Positions 24,965 through 33,747 of a stretch of DNA of 64,000 nt are shown in pieces. The stretch is from Ensifer adhaerens. GTDB lineage: Bacteria > Pseudomonadota > Alphaproteobacteria > Rhizobiales > Rhizobiaceae. The translations under genes were made by a program, and so were the position numbers. The first letter of the stretch is position 1, and each line of letters starts with the position of its first letter. The DNA is taken from positions 186,001 to 250,000 of the forward strand of contig NZ_CP015881.1 of assembly GCF_000697965.2 (NCBI RefSeq), in the 5' to 3' direction. The notes below the pieces were generated by a model that was given only the letters and a program-made list of their open reading frames with translations, was not told where the DNA came from and searched no databases.

Positions 24965-25858
24965 ATGACCCCTGATCGTTCCGCCCAGCCCCCTTCCCAG
25001 CCGATTGCCGATCTGCAGATCGCGATCGCGGCCTTTGTGGCGGGCGCCGGATGGCTGTTTTCGATCCACGCTCTTGCCGAGTTTCCGCCACTGCTCTTCC
25101 TCAGCAGCCGTTTTGTCATCGCCGGTCTGCTGATCGGTCTCTTGGCGAGGTTCGCATCCTTTGCCGAACTCGGCAGGGCGGTGCGCCTGCTGCTTCCCGC
25201 CGCGCTCGCCCTTGCGGTCGCCATGATGGCCTGGATTTTCGGCCTGAAACAGACGACGAACCCGGGCGTTGCGGCCTTCATCACCTCGACCGGCAACCTG
25301 CTGGTGCCGGTTTTCGGTCTGCTGTTCTTCGGCTGGCCGGTCGGGCGAGCGCTCGGGATCTCGATCGCCGTCGCGCTTGCCGGGATGGGCTTGCTGTTTC
25401 TTGGCCCCGGCGCTCGGGTGGAGGTGGCTCACCTCTATTTTGTGGTCTCGGCCCTGCTTTGGGCGGCGAGCATTGCGTTGGTCAAACGCAATTCCACCGA
25501 AGTAGGCGCGGTGGCCACAGCCGCGATCCAGCTGGTGGCCGCAGGGGTGGTCATCCTCGCGGTCTCGCTGCCTGTCGAACAGATGCCCGCGGCAGTCCCT
25601 TCGATCGCGATCTGGGGCTGGTTTCTGGCAAGCATCCTGATCTCGACCTGCCTGCGCTTCGTCCTGCAGTTTCGCGGCCAGCAGATGATCTCTGCGGCGC
25701 GGGCATCGGTGATCATGTGCTGCGAACCGGTATGGGTTCTCGTCTTCGCGCTGGCGTTTCTGGGGTCACCCTTGAGCCTTTCCCAGATCCTGGGCTGCGC
25801 GGTGATTCTGCTCGCGATGCTTGGCCAAGTCGTTTTCCGACCAAATTCCGCCGCCTGA
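24965..25858 (+). CDS. EamA/DMT-family transporter
   Basis: This 297-residue membrane protein has ten predicted helices as two EamA repeats. Helices such as LLLPAALALAVAMMAWIFGL and the second-half segment WGWFLASILISTCLRFVLQF fit drug/metabolite exporters of the RhaT/YdcZ-like superfamily. The substrate is not known. The ATG at 24965 has no good ribosome-binding site. It lies only 12 bp after a strong hairpin, which leaves no room for its own promoter downstream of that hairpin. Expression by read-through from the sugar-binding protein gene or from a weak promoter before the hairpin is likely. Confidence 0.87.
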   Translation: MTPDRSAQPPSQPIADLQIAIAAFVAGAGWLFSIHALAEFPPLLFLSSRFVIAGLLIGLLARFASFAELGRAVRLLLPAALALAVAMMAWIFGLKQTTNPGVAAFITSTGNLLVPVFGLLFFGWPVGRALGISIAVALAGMGLLFLGPGARVEVAHLYFVVSALLWAASIALVKRNSTEVGAVATAAIQLVAAGVVILAVSLPVEQMPAAVPSIAIWGWFLASILISTCLRFVLQFRGQQMISAARASVIMCCEPVWVLVFALAFLGSPLSLSQILGCAVILLAMLGQVVFRPNSAA

Positions 25859-25863
25859 AAGAG

Positions 25864-25919
25864 CCGCCAAATCGCAAGATTTCGGAAGTGGTATTCTCGT
25901 TCGAAATACCACTTGGCGG
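25864..25919. terminator. Inverted repeats after the EamA gene
   Basis: AAGTGGTATT (25886-25895) and AATACCACTT (25905-25914) form a 10-bp stem with a 9-base loop. CCGCCAA (25864-25870) and TTGGCGG (25913-25919) can pair outside it. This starts 6 bp after the EamA stop. No T-run follows, so an operator role is also possible. Confidence 0.45.
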
Positions 25920-25957
25920 TTCGGACCATAACTTTAGTCTCGGCGAAAATACCCCGA

Positions 25958-25986
25958 TTGACAGCGCGACTTTGACGGACTTATCG
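25958..25986 (+). promoter_or_regulatory. Promoter of the chito-oligosaccharide-type ABC operon
   Basis: TTGACA and TTATCG are separated by 17 bp, a near-consensus sigma-70 promoter. The 23-bp dyad at 25987-26009 follows directly and would cover the transcription start. Confidence 0.65.
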
Positions 25987-26009
25987 TTAAGTCAAATTAC
26001 TTGACTTAA
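25987..26009. promoter_or_regulatory. Operator dyad TTAAGTCAA-N5-TTGACTTAA
   Basis: Perfect 9-bp arms with spacer ATTAC begin directly after the -10 element and overlap an additional GACTTA-N4-TAAGTC dyad. This is a classical repressor position. No repressor gene is adjacent. Confidence 0.65.
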
Positions 26010-26044
26010 TAGTTCGATCAACGAAACCTGAGGGGGAATTCGTC

Positions 26045-27754
26045 ATGACGGCAGTCGAGGAAATGCGGCCTTTGCGCAACGCGCCGGGGGGCGGAAGGAG
26101 CGGAACGACACGGCGTTTTGTTGGCGTCGCGTCCGTGCTGATGATGATCGGCGCCGCTGAGGCCCGCGCTGAATCCGTGCTCACCATGCACATCGAGGAG
26201 CAGACGAGCTGGGTGCAGAATTTCAACCCGTTCGACCTCGGCGGTCGGCGGCAGAGCACCATGGATTTCGTCTACGAGCCGCTGGTGATCTTCAATGATT
26301 ACGACGGCGGCAAGCCGGTCTTTCGGCTTGCGACCGCCTACAAATTTGCCGACGATCTGAAGTCGATCACATATACATTGCGCGACGGCGTGAAATGGTC
26401 GGACGGCAAGCCGCTCACCTCGGCAGATATGAAATTCACGCTCGAGCTGATGCTGAAGAACCCGGCGGTCGATACCGTCGGCGTTGGCGAAACCGTCGCT
26501 TCGGTGGAGGCGCCGTCGACGACCGAGGTGAAGATCAACCTCAAGGATGTCGACACGCATTTTCCGGAGTCGCTTGCCGATTTCCCGGTGGTGCCCGAGC
26601 ACATCTGGAAGGACGTGAAGGATCCGCTGGCCTTCAAGAACGAGACGCCCGTCGGCTCCGGCCCGATGACCGAGATCCGCCGCTTCACGCCCCAGGTCTA
26701 CGAGCAGTGCCGCAACCCCAACTATTGGGACGCGGCGACGCTGAAGGTCGATTGCCTGAAGCTGCCGCAGATTTCCGGCAACGACCAGATGCTGGCGCTC
26801 CTGCCGGAGGGCTCGATCGACTGGTTCGGCTCGTTCCTGCCGCAGATCGACAAGACCTATGTCGGCCTCGACCCTGACCATAATGGCTACTGGCAGCCTC
26901 CAGCCGAAACCGTTTCGTTCCAGATGAACTTCAAGTCGTCGAATCCGGGCAACGCCGAGGCCTTCAACGATATGACGTTCCGGCGCGCCTTCAGCCTTTC
27001 CATGGATCGCACCGCGATGGTCGATATCGCCGGTTTCGGCTATCCCGTCGTCAACACCCATGCGAGCGGTCTGCCGCCGCGCTTCGACAGCTGGCGCAAC
27101 AAGGCCGCCGAGGGTGCTCAGGACGAGTGGCTCGCCTATGACATCGACAAGGCCAACAAGCTGCTTGACGATGCCGGCTACAAGAAGGACGGCGAGGGCT
27201 TCCGCACCACGCCGAGCGGCAAACCGATCGCCTTTCCGATCATCGTGCCGAACGGCTGGACCGACTGGATCGACGCGGTGCAGATCGCGGCCGAAGGCTT
27301 GCGCAAGATTGGCATCAACGCCTCTGTCGCAACGCCCGAATACGAGCAGTGGCAGAAACAGATCCTCGACGGCAGCTTCGAGGCGGTGATGAATTCGCGT
27401 GCCGACGGCCCGACGCCTTTCCGCGGCTACTTCCAGTCGCTGTCGACCGGCTTCGGTGGGCGTATCACCAGCGCGCCGTCACGCTATTCCAACCCCGAAC
27501 TCGACAAGGTCTTCGATGATTACCGCCGGGCGGCGACGGACGACGACCGCAAGAAGCTGTTCGATCAGGTGCAAGTGATCGTCGCCGACAACCTGCCCGT
27601 CGTTCCCGTCTTCAACGGTCCGACCTGGTATCAGTTCTCGACCAAGCGCTTTACCGGCTGGGTGACGAAGGACGAGCCTGTCATGAACCCCGAGGATCAC
27701 GACAACAACCGGATGCGGCTGGTGCATCTGCTCCGCCTGAAGCCCGTACAATAA
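26045..27754 (+). CDS. ABC transporter substrate-binding protein, family 5 (peptide/chito-oligosaccharide type)
   Basis: This 569-residue family-5 binding protein has a late-starting signal peptide (RRFVGVASVLMMIGAAEARA, about residues 23-42). Family-5 hallmarks are LVIFNDYDGGKPVFRLATAY near the N-terminus and YTLRDGVKWSDGKPLTSADM. Family 5 includes OppA/DppA and also the chitobiose-binding protein of Vibrio. The companion genes encode two Dpp-like permeases, two Opp-type ATPases and a GH20 hexosaminidase. I therefore infer that it binds N-acetylglucosamine oligosaccharides rather than peptides. The ATG at 26045 follows GAGGGGG. It is the first gene of the operon, behind a clear promoter and operator. 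Confidence 0.87.
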   Translation: MTAVEEMRPLRNAPGGGRSGTTRRFVGVASVLMMIGAAEARAESVLTMHIEEQTSWVQNFNPFDLGGRRQSTMDFVYEPLVIFNDYDGGKPVFRLATAYKFADDLKSITYTLRDGVKWSDGKPLTSADMKFTLELMLKNPAVDTVGVGETVASVEAPSTTEVKINLKDVDTHFPESLADFPVVPEHIWKDVKDPLAFKNETPVGSGPMTEIRRFTPQVYEQCRNPNYWDAATLKVDCLKLPQISGNDQMLALLPEGSIDWFGSFLPQIDKTYVGLDPDHNGYWQPPAETVSFQMNFKSSNPGNAEAFNDMTFRRAFSLSMDRTAMVDIAGFGYPVVNTHASGLPPRFDSWRNKAAEGAQDEWLAYDIDKANKLLDDAGYKKDGEGFRTTPSGKPIAFPIIVPNGWTDWIDAVQIAAEGLRKIGINASVATPEYEQWQKQILDGSFEAVMNSRADGPTPFRGYFQSLSTGFGGRITSAPSRYSNPELDKVFDDYRRAATDDDRKKLFDQVQVIVADNLPVVPVFNGPTWYQFSTKRFTGWVTKDEPVMNPEDHDNNRMRLVHLLRLKPVQ

Positions 27755-27773
27755 ACGGCAGCGGGTTCCAGCG

Positions 27774-28757
27774 ATGCGACTTTCCCGTCGACGGCTTACC
27801 GTCTACTGCGTGGCGTTCCTCTTCGCGATCGTCATGAACTTCGCGGTTCCCCGGCTGATGCCGGGGTCCCCCGTCGACAGCATGATCGCCCAACTCGGAC
27901 CGCGGGCAACGCCCGCGGCCATCGAGGCGATCAAGGCGCGTTTCGGTGCGATCGAGCAACCGATCTGGCAGCAGTTCGTCGACTATGTCGTCGGGCTCGC
28001 CCATTTCGATCTCGGCGTCTCGGTCAAGTATTATCCGCAGACGGTGCTTGAAGTTCTCGGCCGCTCGGCCGGGTGGACGGCGTTTCTCGTGGTCACCGCC
28101 ATAACCTTCTCTCTTTGCATCGGTGTGCTGCTCGGCGCCGTCGCCGCCTGGCGCCGTGGCGGGCGTTTCGACAGTTTCGTCTCGCCGTTCTCGGTGGTGC
28201 TGATTGCCGTTCCGCCCGTCATCATCGCGCTTGCGACGCTTTTCACTTTCGGCGTGACGCTCCGGCTGCTGCCGGTCGGCTACGCCTATGATCCGAGCCT
28301 CGACCCGGGGCTGAACTTCACCTTCTTCGGCAGCGTCTTCCTGCACGCGATCATGCCGGTGCTGACGCTCTCGCCCTATCTGATTGGCGAGTTTCAGACG
28401 ACGATGCGCTCCAGCATGATCTCGGTGCTCGGTGAGGACTACGTCACCATGGGGCGAGCCAAGGGCCTCTCGGAAGCAGCCGTCATGTTCGGCTACGCGG
28501 CGCGCAACGCCATGCTGCCGGTGCTCACCAACCTGGCGCTGATGCTGGGGGCGGTCTTTGGCGGCTCGATCGTGACCGAGATCGTCTTCAACTATCCGGG
28601 TCTCGGACTGACGCTCTATACGGCAAGCGTTGCCCGCGACTATCCCGTGATCCAGGGGCAACTGCTGCTGATGACGATCGCCACGCTCGGCGCCAATCTT
28701 CTGGTCGACATCATCTATGGCGTGGTCGATCCGCGCATAAGGGAGGGCAGGGCATGA
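27774..28757 (+). CDS. ABC transporter permease, DppB/OppB type
   Basis: This 327-residue permease starts with a typical DppB N-terminal helix (VYCVAFLFAIVMNFAVPRLMPGSPVD). It has six membrane segments and the EAA loop VTMGRAKGLSEAAVMFGYAARNAMLP. It lies 19 bp after the binding-protein gene and overlaps the second permease by 4 bp (ATGA), which indicates coupled translation. It forms the channel with the DppC-like subunit. Confidence 0.92.
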   Translation: MRLSRRRLTVYCVAFLFAIVMNFAVPRLMPGSPVDSMIAQLGPRATPAAIEAIKARFGAIEQPIWQQFVDYVVGLAHFDLGVSVKYYPQTVLEVLGRSAGWTAFLVVTAITFSLCIGVLLGAVAAWRRGGRFDSFVSPFSVVLIAVPPVIIALATLFTFGVTLRLLPVGYAYDPSLDPGLNFTFFGSVFLHAIMPVLTLSPYLIGEFQTTMRSSMISVLGEDYVTMGRAKGLSEAAVMFGYAARNAMLPVLTNLALMLGAVFGGSIVTEIVFNYPGLGLTLYTASVARDYPVIQGQLLLMTIATLGANLLVDIIYGVVDPRIREGRA

Positions 28758-29656
28758 ATGCGGGCGTCTCCTTGTTCTGGCGGCAGAAGAAAGCCGTCGC
28801 CGGCCTTGTCATCATTCTCACGCTCTGCCTGATGGCGCTGTTCGCGCCGGTTCTCGCACCGGGTGATCCGAGCGAGCGTGTCGGTCGTTCGCATCAGCCA
28901 CCAACCGTCGAGCATGTCTTCGGCACCACGAAGATGGGCCGCGACGTCTTCTCGCAATTCGTCTGGGGTGCCAGGCCGTCGCTTGCGGTCGGCTTTGCCA
29001 CCGGCCTTGCGATTACTGCGCTCGGCACAATCGTCGGCCTCGTCGCCGGTTACTTCGGCGGCCGCACGGATGCGACGCTTGATCTCGCCACCAATGCCGT
29101 CCTTGTCATACCGAATATTCCGCTGCTGATCCTGCTTGCGTCTTTTGCCGGCACGGTCGGGCCGATGGCGATCATGGCGATCATCGCGCTCACCTCCTGG
29201 CCCTGGGGGGCGCGGATGACGCGGTCGCAGACCATGGCGCTCCGGCAGCGTGAATTCGTGGTGGCGGCGCGCATGGTCGGCGAGCCGCATTGGCGGGTCA
29301 TCTTCGTCGAGATCCTGCCCAATCTGGTGCCGCTGATCGGCATCAACGTGGTCGGCAGCATCATCTATGCGATCGTCGCGCAGACGACGCTCGAATATCT
29401 CGGCTTCGGCGATCCGCTCCGGGTGACCTGGGGCACCATGCTCTACAATGCGCAAAACTCCTCGGCGATCATCGTCGGCGCCTGGTGGGACATCGCCGTT
29501 CCGGCCGCGGGCATCGCGCTCGTCGGTCTTGGTCTCGCGCTCATCAACTTCACCTTTGACGAGATCGCCAATCCGCAGCTTCGCTCCGGTCCGGCGCTCA
29601 GCCGCTGGCTGCGTCTCACGCGGCTACGCCGTCGCGAACTGGAGGCGGCCCGATGA
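28754..29656 (+). CDS. ABC transporter permease, DppC/OppC type
   Basis: This 300-residue permease has the DppC pattern: an N-terminal helix (AVAGLVIILTLCLMALFAPV), the conserved FGTTKMGRDVFSQFVWG motif and the EAA loop EFVVAARMVGEPHWRVIFVEILP. It overlaps the genes on both sides by 4 bp, so five genes of the importer are coupled. Confidence 0.92.
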   Translation: MNAGVSLFWRQKKAVAGLVIILTLCLMALFAPVLAPGDPSERVGRSHQPPTVEHVFGTTKMGRDVFSQFVWGARPSLAVGFATGLAITALGTIVGLVAGYFGGRTDATLDLATNAVLVIPNIPLLILLASFAGTVGPMAIMAIIALTSWPWGARMTRSQTMALRQREFVVAARMVGEPHWRVIFVEILPNLVPLIGINVVGSIIYAIVAQTTLEYLGFGDPLRVTWGTMLYNAQNSSAIIVGAWWDIAVPAAGIALVGLGLALINFTFDEIANPQLRSGPALSRWLRLTRLRRRELEAAR

Positions 29657-30468
29657 GCGATGCACTCCTGGAAATCCGCAACCTGAACGTCGATTACCTG
29701 CTTGACGACGGCGCTTTCCGCGCGGTTAACGATGTCTCCTTCGAGGTGCGCCGCGGCGAACTCTTCGGCCTTGCCGGCGAATCCGGCTGCGGCAAGAGCA
29801 CGATCGCCTATGCGATCACGCGGCTATCAAAACCGCCGGCCTGGGTCGCCGGCGGCGAGATCCTGCTCGATGGTCAAAACCTCCTGAAGATGCCGGAAGC
29901 GTTGCTTCAAAACGTCCGCTGGCGGCGGATCGGCATGGTGTTCCAGAGCGCAATGAACTCGCTCAACCCGCTGATGCGGGTCGAGGCGCAGTTTTTCGAC
30001 GTCTTGCGCAAGCACACCGGCGCGACCAGGCCGCAGGCCCGTGCACGGGCCGAAGAAATGTTCCGGCTCGTTGGAATCCCGATCAACCGCCTCGACGACT
30101 ATCCGCACCAGTTCAGCGGCGGCATGCGCCAGCGCATCGTTATCGCAATCTGCCTGGCGCTGAAGCCGGAACTGATCATCATGGACGAGCCGACGACGGC
30201 GCTCGACGTCGTCGTGCAGCGGGAAATCCTGGAGCAACTCGTCGACCTGCAGCGCAACCTCGGTTTTTCGGTGCTGTTCATCACCCACGACCTGCACCTG
30301 ATGGCGCAGCTCTGCCATCGCATCGGTGTTATGCTCAAAGGGCAATTGGTCGAGGTCGGCGACACGCAGCAGATCAGCCGTGCGCCGGAACACGACTACA
30401 CGCGGAAACTCTGGGGCGCGATCCCGCAACTGCCCTCATCCGTCCGCAGCCTGGGGGTCGTCGAATGA
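29653..30468 (+). CDS. ABC transporter ATPase, DppD/OppD type
   Basis: This 271-residue ATPase has Walker A GESGCGKST, signature FSGGMRQRIVIAICLAL, Walker B ELIIMDEPTTALD and switch ITHDLHLMAQ. It is somewhat short for OppD, and the C-terminal oligopeptide/dipeptide domain is reduced. It is one of two ATPases that drive the importer and overlaps its neighbours by 4 bp on each side. Confidence 0.92.
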   Translation: MSDALLEIRNLNVDYLLDDGAFRAVNDVSFEVRRGELFGLAGESGCGKSTIAYAITRLSKPPAWVAGGEILLDGQNLLKMPEALLQNVRWRRIGMVFQSAMNSLNPLMRVEAQFFDVLRKHTGATRPQARARAEEMFRLVGIPINRLDDYPHQFSGGMRQRIVIAICLALKPELIIMDEPTTALDVVVQREILEQLVDLQRNLGFSVLFITHDLHLMAQLCHRIGVMLKGQLVEVGDTQQISRAPEHDYTRKLWGAIPQLPSSVRSLGVVE

Positions 30469-31406
30469 ACGTGATGCCGCTAACGACGACCATGGCTGAC
30501 GAAGACGATGCGATCGTGCGCCTCAAGGACATCAGGCGCAGCTTCGGTACCGTCGAGGCTTTGCGCGGCATTTCGCTTGCCTTAAAGCCCGGCCGGGCGC
30601 TGGCGCTCGTCGGCGAATCCGGTTGCGGCAAGACCACCTGCGCCCGCATCGTCGCGCGGCTCGATGCGCCGACATCGGGGACGATGGCGTTTCGCGGCGC
30701 CGACGTTACCCAGGCCGGAGGAAGGGCCGACGAAAAGATGCGTCGGCGGGCGATCCAGATGGTGTTTCAGGATCCCTTCGCCTCACTCAACCCGGTGTTC
30801 TCCGTCTACCATCACCTCGCGCGGCCACTGCTTTTGCATGGTCACGCCAAGAACGGGGGCGAGGCGAAAGCTGCCGTCGCGCGTCTGCTCGCCGATGTCG
30901 GTCTGGACGCCGATGTGACGGCACGAAAGTTTCCGCACGAACTGTCCGGTGGCCAGCGCCAGCGCGTCAACATTGCCCGGGCGCTTGCCGTCGGGCCGGA
31001 TGTGCTCGTTGCCGACGAGCCGACATCGATGCTCGACGTGTCGATCCGCCTCGACATCCTGGAACTGCTCGCGCGCATCAAGCGCGAGCGGAACCTCGCC
31101 ATGCTCTACATCACCCACGATATAGCCACGGCCGCCCACATCGCCGAGGAGGTCGTGGTGATGTTTGCCGGGCAGATGGTCGAGTGGGGCGAGACCAGCG
31201 CCGTCATCGGCAATCCCCGCCATCCCTATACGCAACTGCTTCTTTCCGCGGTCCCCGACCCCGATCGCCCCTTTGTGCCAGGGCAAAGCGCCCGCTTCCT
31301 TGCCCATGCCGACGACGTGCGGCGAAAGAGCCGTCCGGCCTCCGACAACGTGGAAGAAGTTACCGTGAATCACTTCGTCCGTGCCCTTGGCCGAACGCCG
31401 GCGTGA
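30465..31406 (+). CDS. ABC transporter ATPase, DppF/OppF type
   Basis: This 313-residue ATPase has Walker A GESGCGKTT, signature [15 protein letters not shown], Walker B VLVADEPTSMLD and switch ITHDIATA. The C-terminal segment NPRHPYTQLLLSAVPDPDRPF is typical of OppF/DppF proteins. It is the last gene of the tightly coupled importer. The hexosaminidase gene follows after 87 bp. Confidence 0.92.
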   Translation: MNVMPLTTTMADEDDAIVRLKDIRRSFGTVEALRGISLALKPGRALALVGESGCGKTTCARIVARLDAPTSGTMAFRGADVTQAGGRADEKMRRRAIQMVFQDPFASLNPVFSVYHHLARPLLLHGHAKNGGEAKAAVARLLADVGLDADVTARKFPHELSGGQRQRVNIARALAVGPDVLVADEPTSMLDVSIRLDILELLARIKRERNLAMLYITHDIATAAHIAEEVVVMFAGQMVEWGETSAVIGNPRHPYTQLLLSAVPDPDRPFVPGQSARFLAHADDVRRKSRPASDNVEEVTVNHFVRALGRTPA

Positions 31407-31493
31407 GCTATGTGAACCGAGGACCCGCATTCCCCAAGAAACGCGCTGGCCCCCGGGGCGGCCGCAGAGACCAATCACTCATGGAGCCATTTG

Positions 31494-33518
31494 ATGACGT
31501 TTGCCGCCAAATCTGACTATCTTCTGGAAACGCTCTGGGTGCCCGTCGGCACCGCCGACAGGTCGGTCTATGCGCTGACGCTCACCAACAATTCGGACCG
31601 GCCGATCAAGGGCTTTCGCCTCGGCGTCTCGGGCCCGGCGCGCATCGATCCTGCCGCTGAGGTCGAGGGCGGGCAGCTTCTGGTCCGGCTCTCCAACTAT
31701 GCGGAATTCGCGCCGCCGGAAGGTTTTGAGCTGAAGCCCGGCGCGACCTGGACGCTCAAGGCTCACGGCATGAGCTTCGAGCCGCGCCACTGGACCGATG
31801 GCGCCAACGCCGCCTTCCTCGTCCTGTCCGATGGCACGAATGCGCCGGTTGCCGTGCTTGCCTCGCGGGCGCACGGTGACAATGCCGAGCTGAAGCGTGG
31901 CGCCGCCGTCTATCCGGTGCCGAAGGTGGCCCCCGTGCCAGTCTCGATCGTGCCGTGGCCGCAAGCGGTTGCGGTCTCCGGTCAGCTATTGGCGCCTCCG
32001 GGCCTCGATCTGAAGGCCGAAGGCAGTGAAGCGTCCGCCGCGGCGAAGGCGTTTGCCGATCTCACGGCCAGCCTGTTTCCGGTCGAGGGCATTGTCCGGC
32101 CGGCGGCGGAGGGCGGTTTCCCGGTCGAATTGTCAAAGGCGTCGCACCTTGGTCCGGAGGCCTACACGATCCGTTTCTCGCCTGCCGGCGTCGCCATTTC
32201 GGGCGGTAGCCAGACGGGTATTCTCTACGGCCTGATCACGCTCGGCCAGGTCCTGCGCGGGGCGCGGTCGCATCCGGGCACCTTCGTGTTTCCGACGGGC
32301 GGGGAGATCAAGGACGAGCCGGCGCTCGCCTGGCGCGGCACCCACCTCGACGTCGCCCGGCAGTTCTATAGCACCGCGGAGGTAGAGCGCTTCCTGCAGC
32401 TGATGGCCTGGAACAAACTCAACCGTTTCCACTGGCACCTGACCGACGACGAGGCCTGGCGCGTGGAGATCGACGCCTATCCGGCGCTCACTGAAATCGG
32501 CGCCTGGCGCGGCCATGGTCGCAAAATCCCGCCGCTGCTCGGCTCGGGTCCTGAACCGACCGGCGGCTACTACACCAAGGCGGCGGTTCGTCAGATCGTA
32601 GCGCTTGCCGCCAGCCTCGGCATCGAGGTGATGCCGGAAATCGACATCCCCGGTCATTCCTATGCGATGCTGCAGGCAATCCCGGAACTGCGCGATCCCG
32701 AGGAAAAGGGAAGCTATCATTCGGTCCAGGGCTTCCCGGACAACTGCCTGAACCCGGCGCGCGAAGAGACCTATCGCGTGCTGGAAGTCATCTTCGACGA
32801 GTTGATCGAACTCTTCCCGATGCGGGCGATTCATGTTGGCGCCGACGAGGTGCCGCTTGGTGCCTGGTCCGGCTCGCCGGAAGCGCTCACGCGGCTTCGT
32901 GCACTTGCCGGTGACGAGGTCGCCGAAACCCACGCCAAACGCCTGAACGTCGTCACCAACACCCATGGCGCCGACGAGATCGACGGTTCGGGTGCGGCGG
33001 TGCTGCAGGGCGAGTTCCTGGCGCGCGTCCAGGCGTTCCTGGCGAGCCGAAATTGCGTTACCGGCGGTTGGCAGGAGGCGGCCCACGGCAACGTCATCGA
33101 CAAGGCGAAGTCGTTGCTCTTCGGTTGGCGCACGGTCGAGGCGTCGGCCGCGCTTGCCGAGGAAGGTTACGACATCGTCGTCTGCCCGGGCCAAGTCTAC
33201 TATCTCGACATGGCCAACAGCCCGGCCTGGTCGGAGCCCGGCGGCAGCTGGGCCGGCTGGTCAGACCCGGAAAAGCTCTACACCTTTGACCCGGTCGAAG
33301 GCTGGACCGACGCACAGAAAAAGCACCTGCTCGGCGTGCAATGCTGCATCTGGTCCGAACCGATGACCGACCGCGCCGTCTTCGACCGGCTCGTCTTCCC
33401 GCGGCTTTCGGCGCTCGCCGAAACCGGATGGACGCGACCCGAACGTAAGTCCTTCAAGCGCTTCGAGGCGCTGGTCGGGCTGATGCCGGTGCTCTACGGC
33501 TTTTATGCTGCGGAGTAG
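31494..33518 (+). CDS. Beta-N-acetylhexosaminidase, glycoside hydrolase family 20
   Basis: This 674-residue enzyme should release N-acetylglucosamine from the non-reducing end of chito-oligosaccharides or glycan fragments. An N-terminal beta-domain (about 1-150) is followed by a GH20b-like domain and then the GH20 barrel (about 285-640). Catalytic Asp451-Glu452 lie in HVGADEVPLGAW. Other family motifs are RFHWHLTDDEAWRVEI, MPEIDIPGHSYAML and CCIWSEPM. The ATG at 31494 has GGAG seven bases upstream, and a TTG three bases earlier is less likely. No signal peptide is present, so it acts in the cytoplasm on imported oligosaccharides. This fits the importer encoded just upstream. A hairpin terminator follows. 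Confidence 0.92.
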   Translation: MTFAAKSDYLLETLWVPVGTADRSVYALTLTNNSDRPIKGFRLGVSGPARIDPAAEVEGGQLLVRLSNYAEFAPPEGFELKPGATWTLKAHGMSFEPRHWTDGANAAFLVLSDGTNAPVAVLASRAHGDNAELKRGAAVYPVPKVAPVPVSIVPWPQAVAVSGQLLAPPGLDLKAEGSEASAAAKAFADLTASLFPVEGIVRPAAEGGFPVELSKASHLGPEAYTIRFSPAGVAISGGSQTGILYGLITLGQVLRGARSHPGTFVFPTGGEIKDEPALAWRGTHLDVARQFYSTAEVERFLQLMAWNKLNRFHWHLTDDEAWRVEIDAYPALTEIGAWRGHGRKIPPLLGSGPEPTGGYYTKAAVRQIVALAASLGIEVMPEIDIPGHSYAMLQAIPELRDPEEKGSYHSVQGFPDNCLNPAREETYRVLEVIFDELIELFPMRAIHVGADEVPLGAWSGSPEALTRLRALAGDEVAETHAKRLNVVTNTHGADEIDGSGAAVLQGEFLARVQAFLASRNCVTGGWQEAAHGNVIDKAKSLLFGWRTVEASAALAEEGYDIVVCPGQVYYLDMANSPAWSEPGGSWAGWSDPEKLYTFDPVEGWTDAQKKHLLGVQCCIWSEPMTDRAVFDRLVFPRLSALAETGWTRPERKSFKRFEALVGLMPVLYGFYAAE

Positions 33519-33576
33519 GAGCGGTTAAGTTTCCAGTTTTCGTCTGGGCTTGGCCAGGCGATGGATTGGATAGGCA

Positions 33577-33598
33577 AACGGCGGCGAGAGCCGCCGTT
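33577..33598 (+). terminator. Terminator of the importer-hexosaminidase operon
   Basis: AACGGCGGC and GCCGCCGTT (9 bp) flank a GAGA loop and are followed by CGTCGTT. It lies 58 bp after the stop codon. Confidence 0.6.
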
Positions 33599-33747
33599 CG
33601 TCGTTCGGAGCTAGCCAGGCGTGCGCTTCCGCTTTGCTGGATACGATTTGGATTTTCGTGCTTGTGCGCCGGAGCGTGACACGCAAAGGTGCGCATCGAT
33701 CCCGCGACGACCCGCGGGATGCAGCGTTTCCTGAGGCCAAGTTATCG

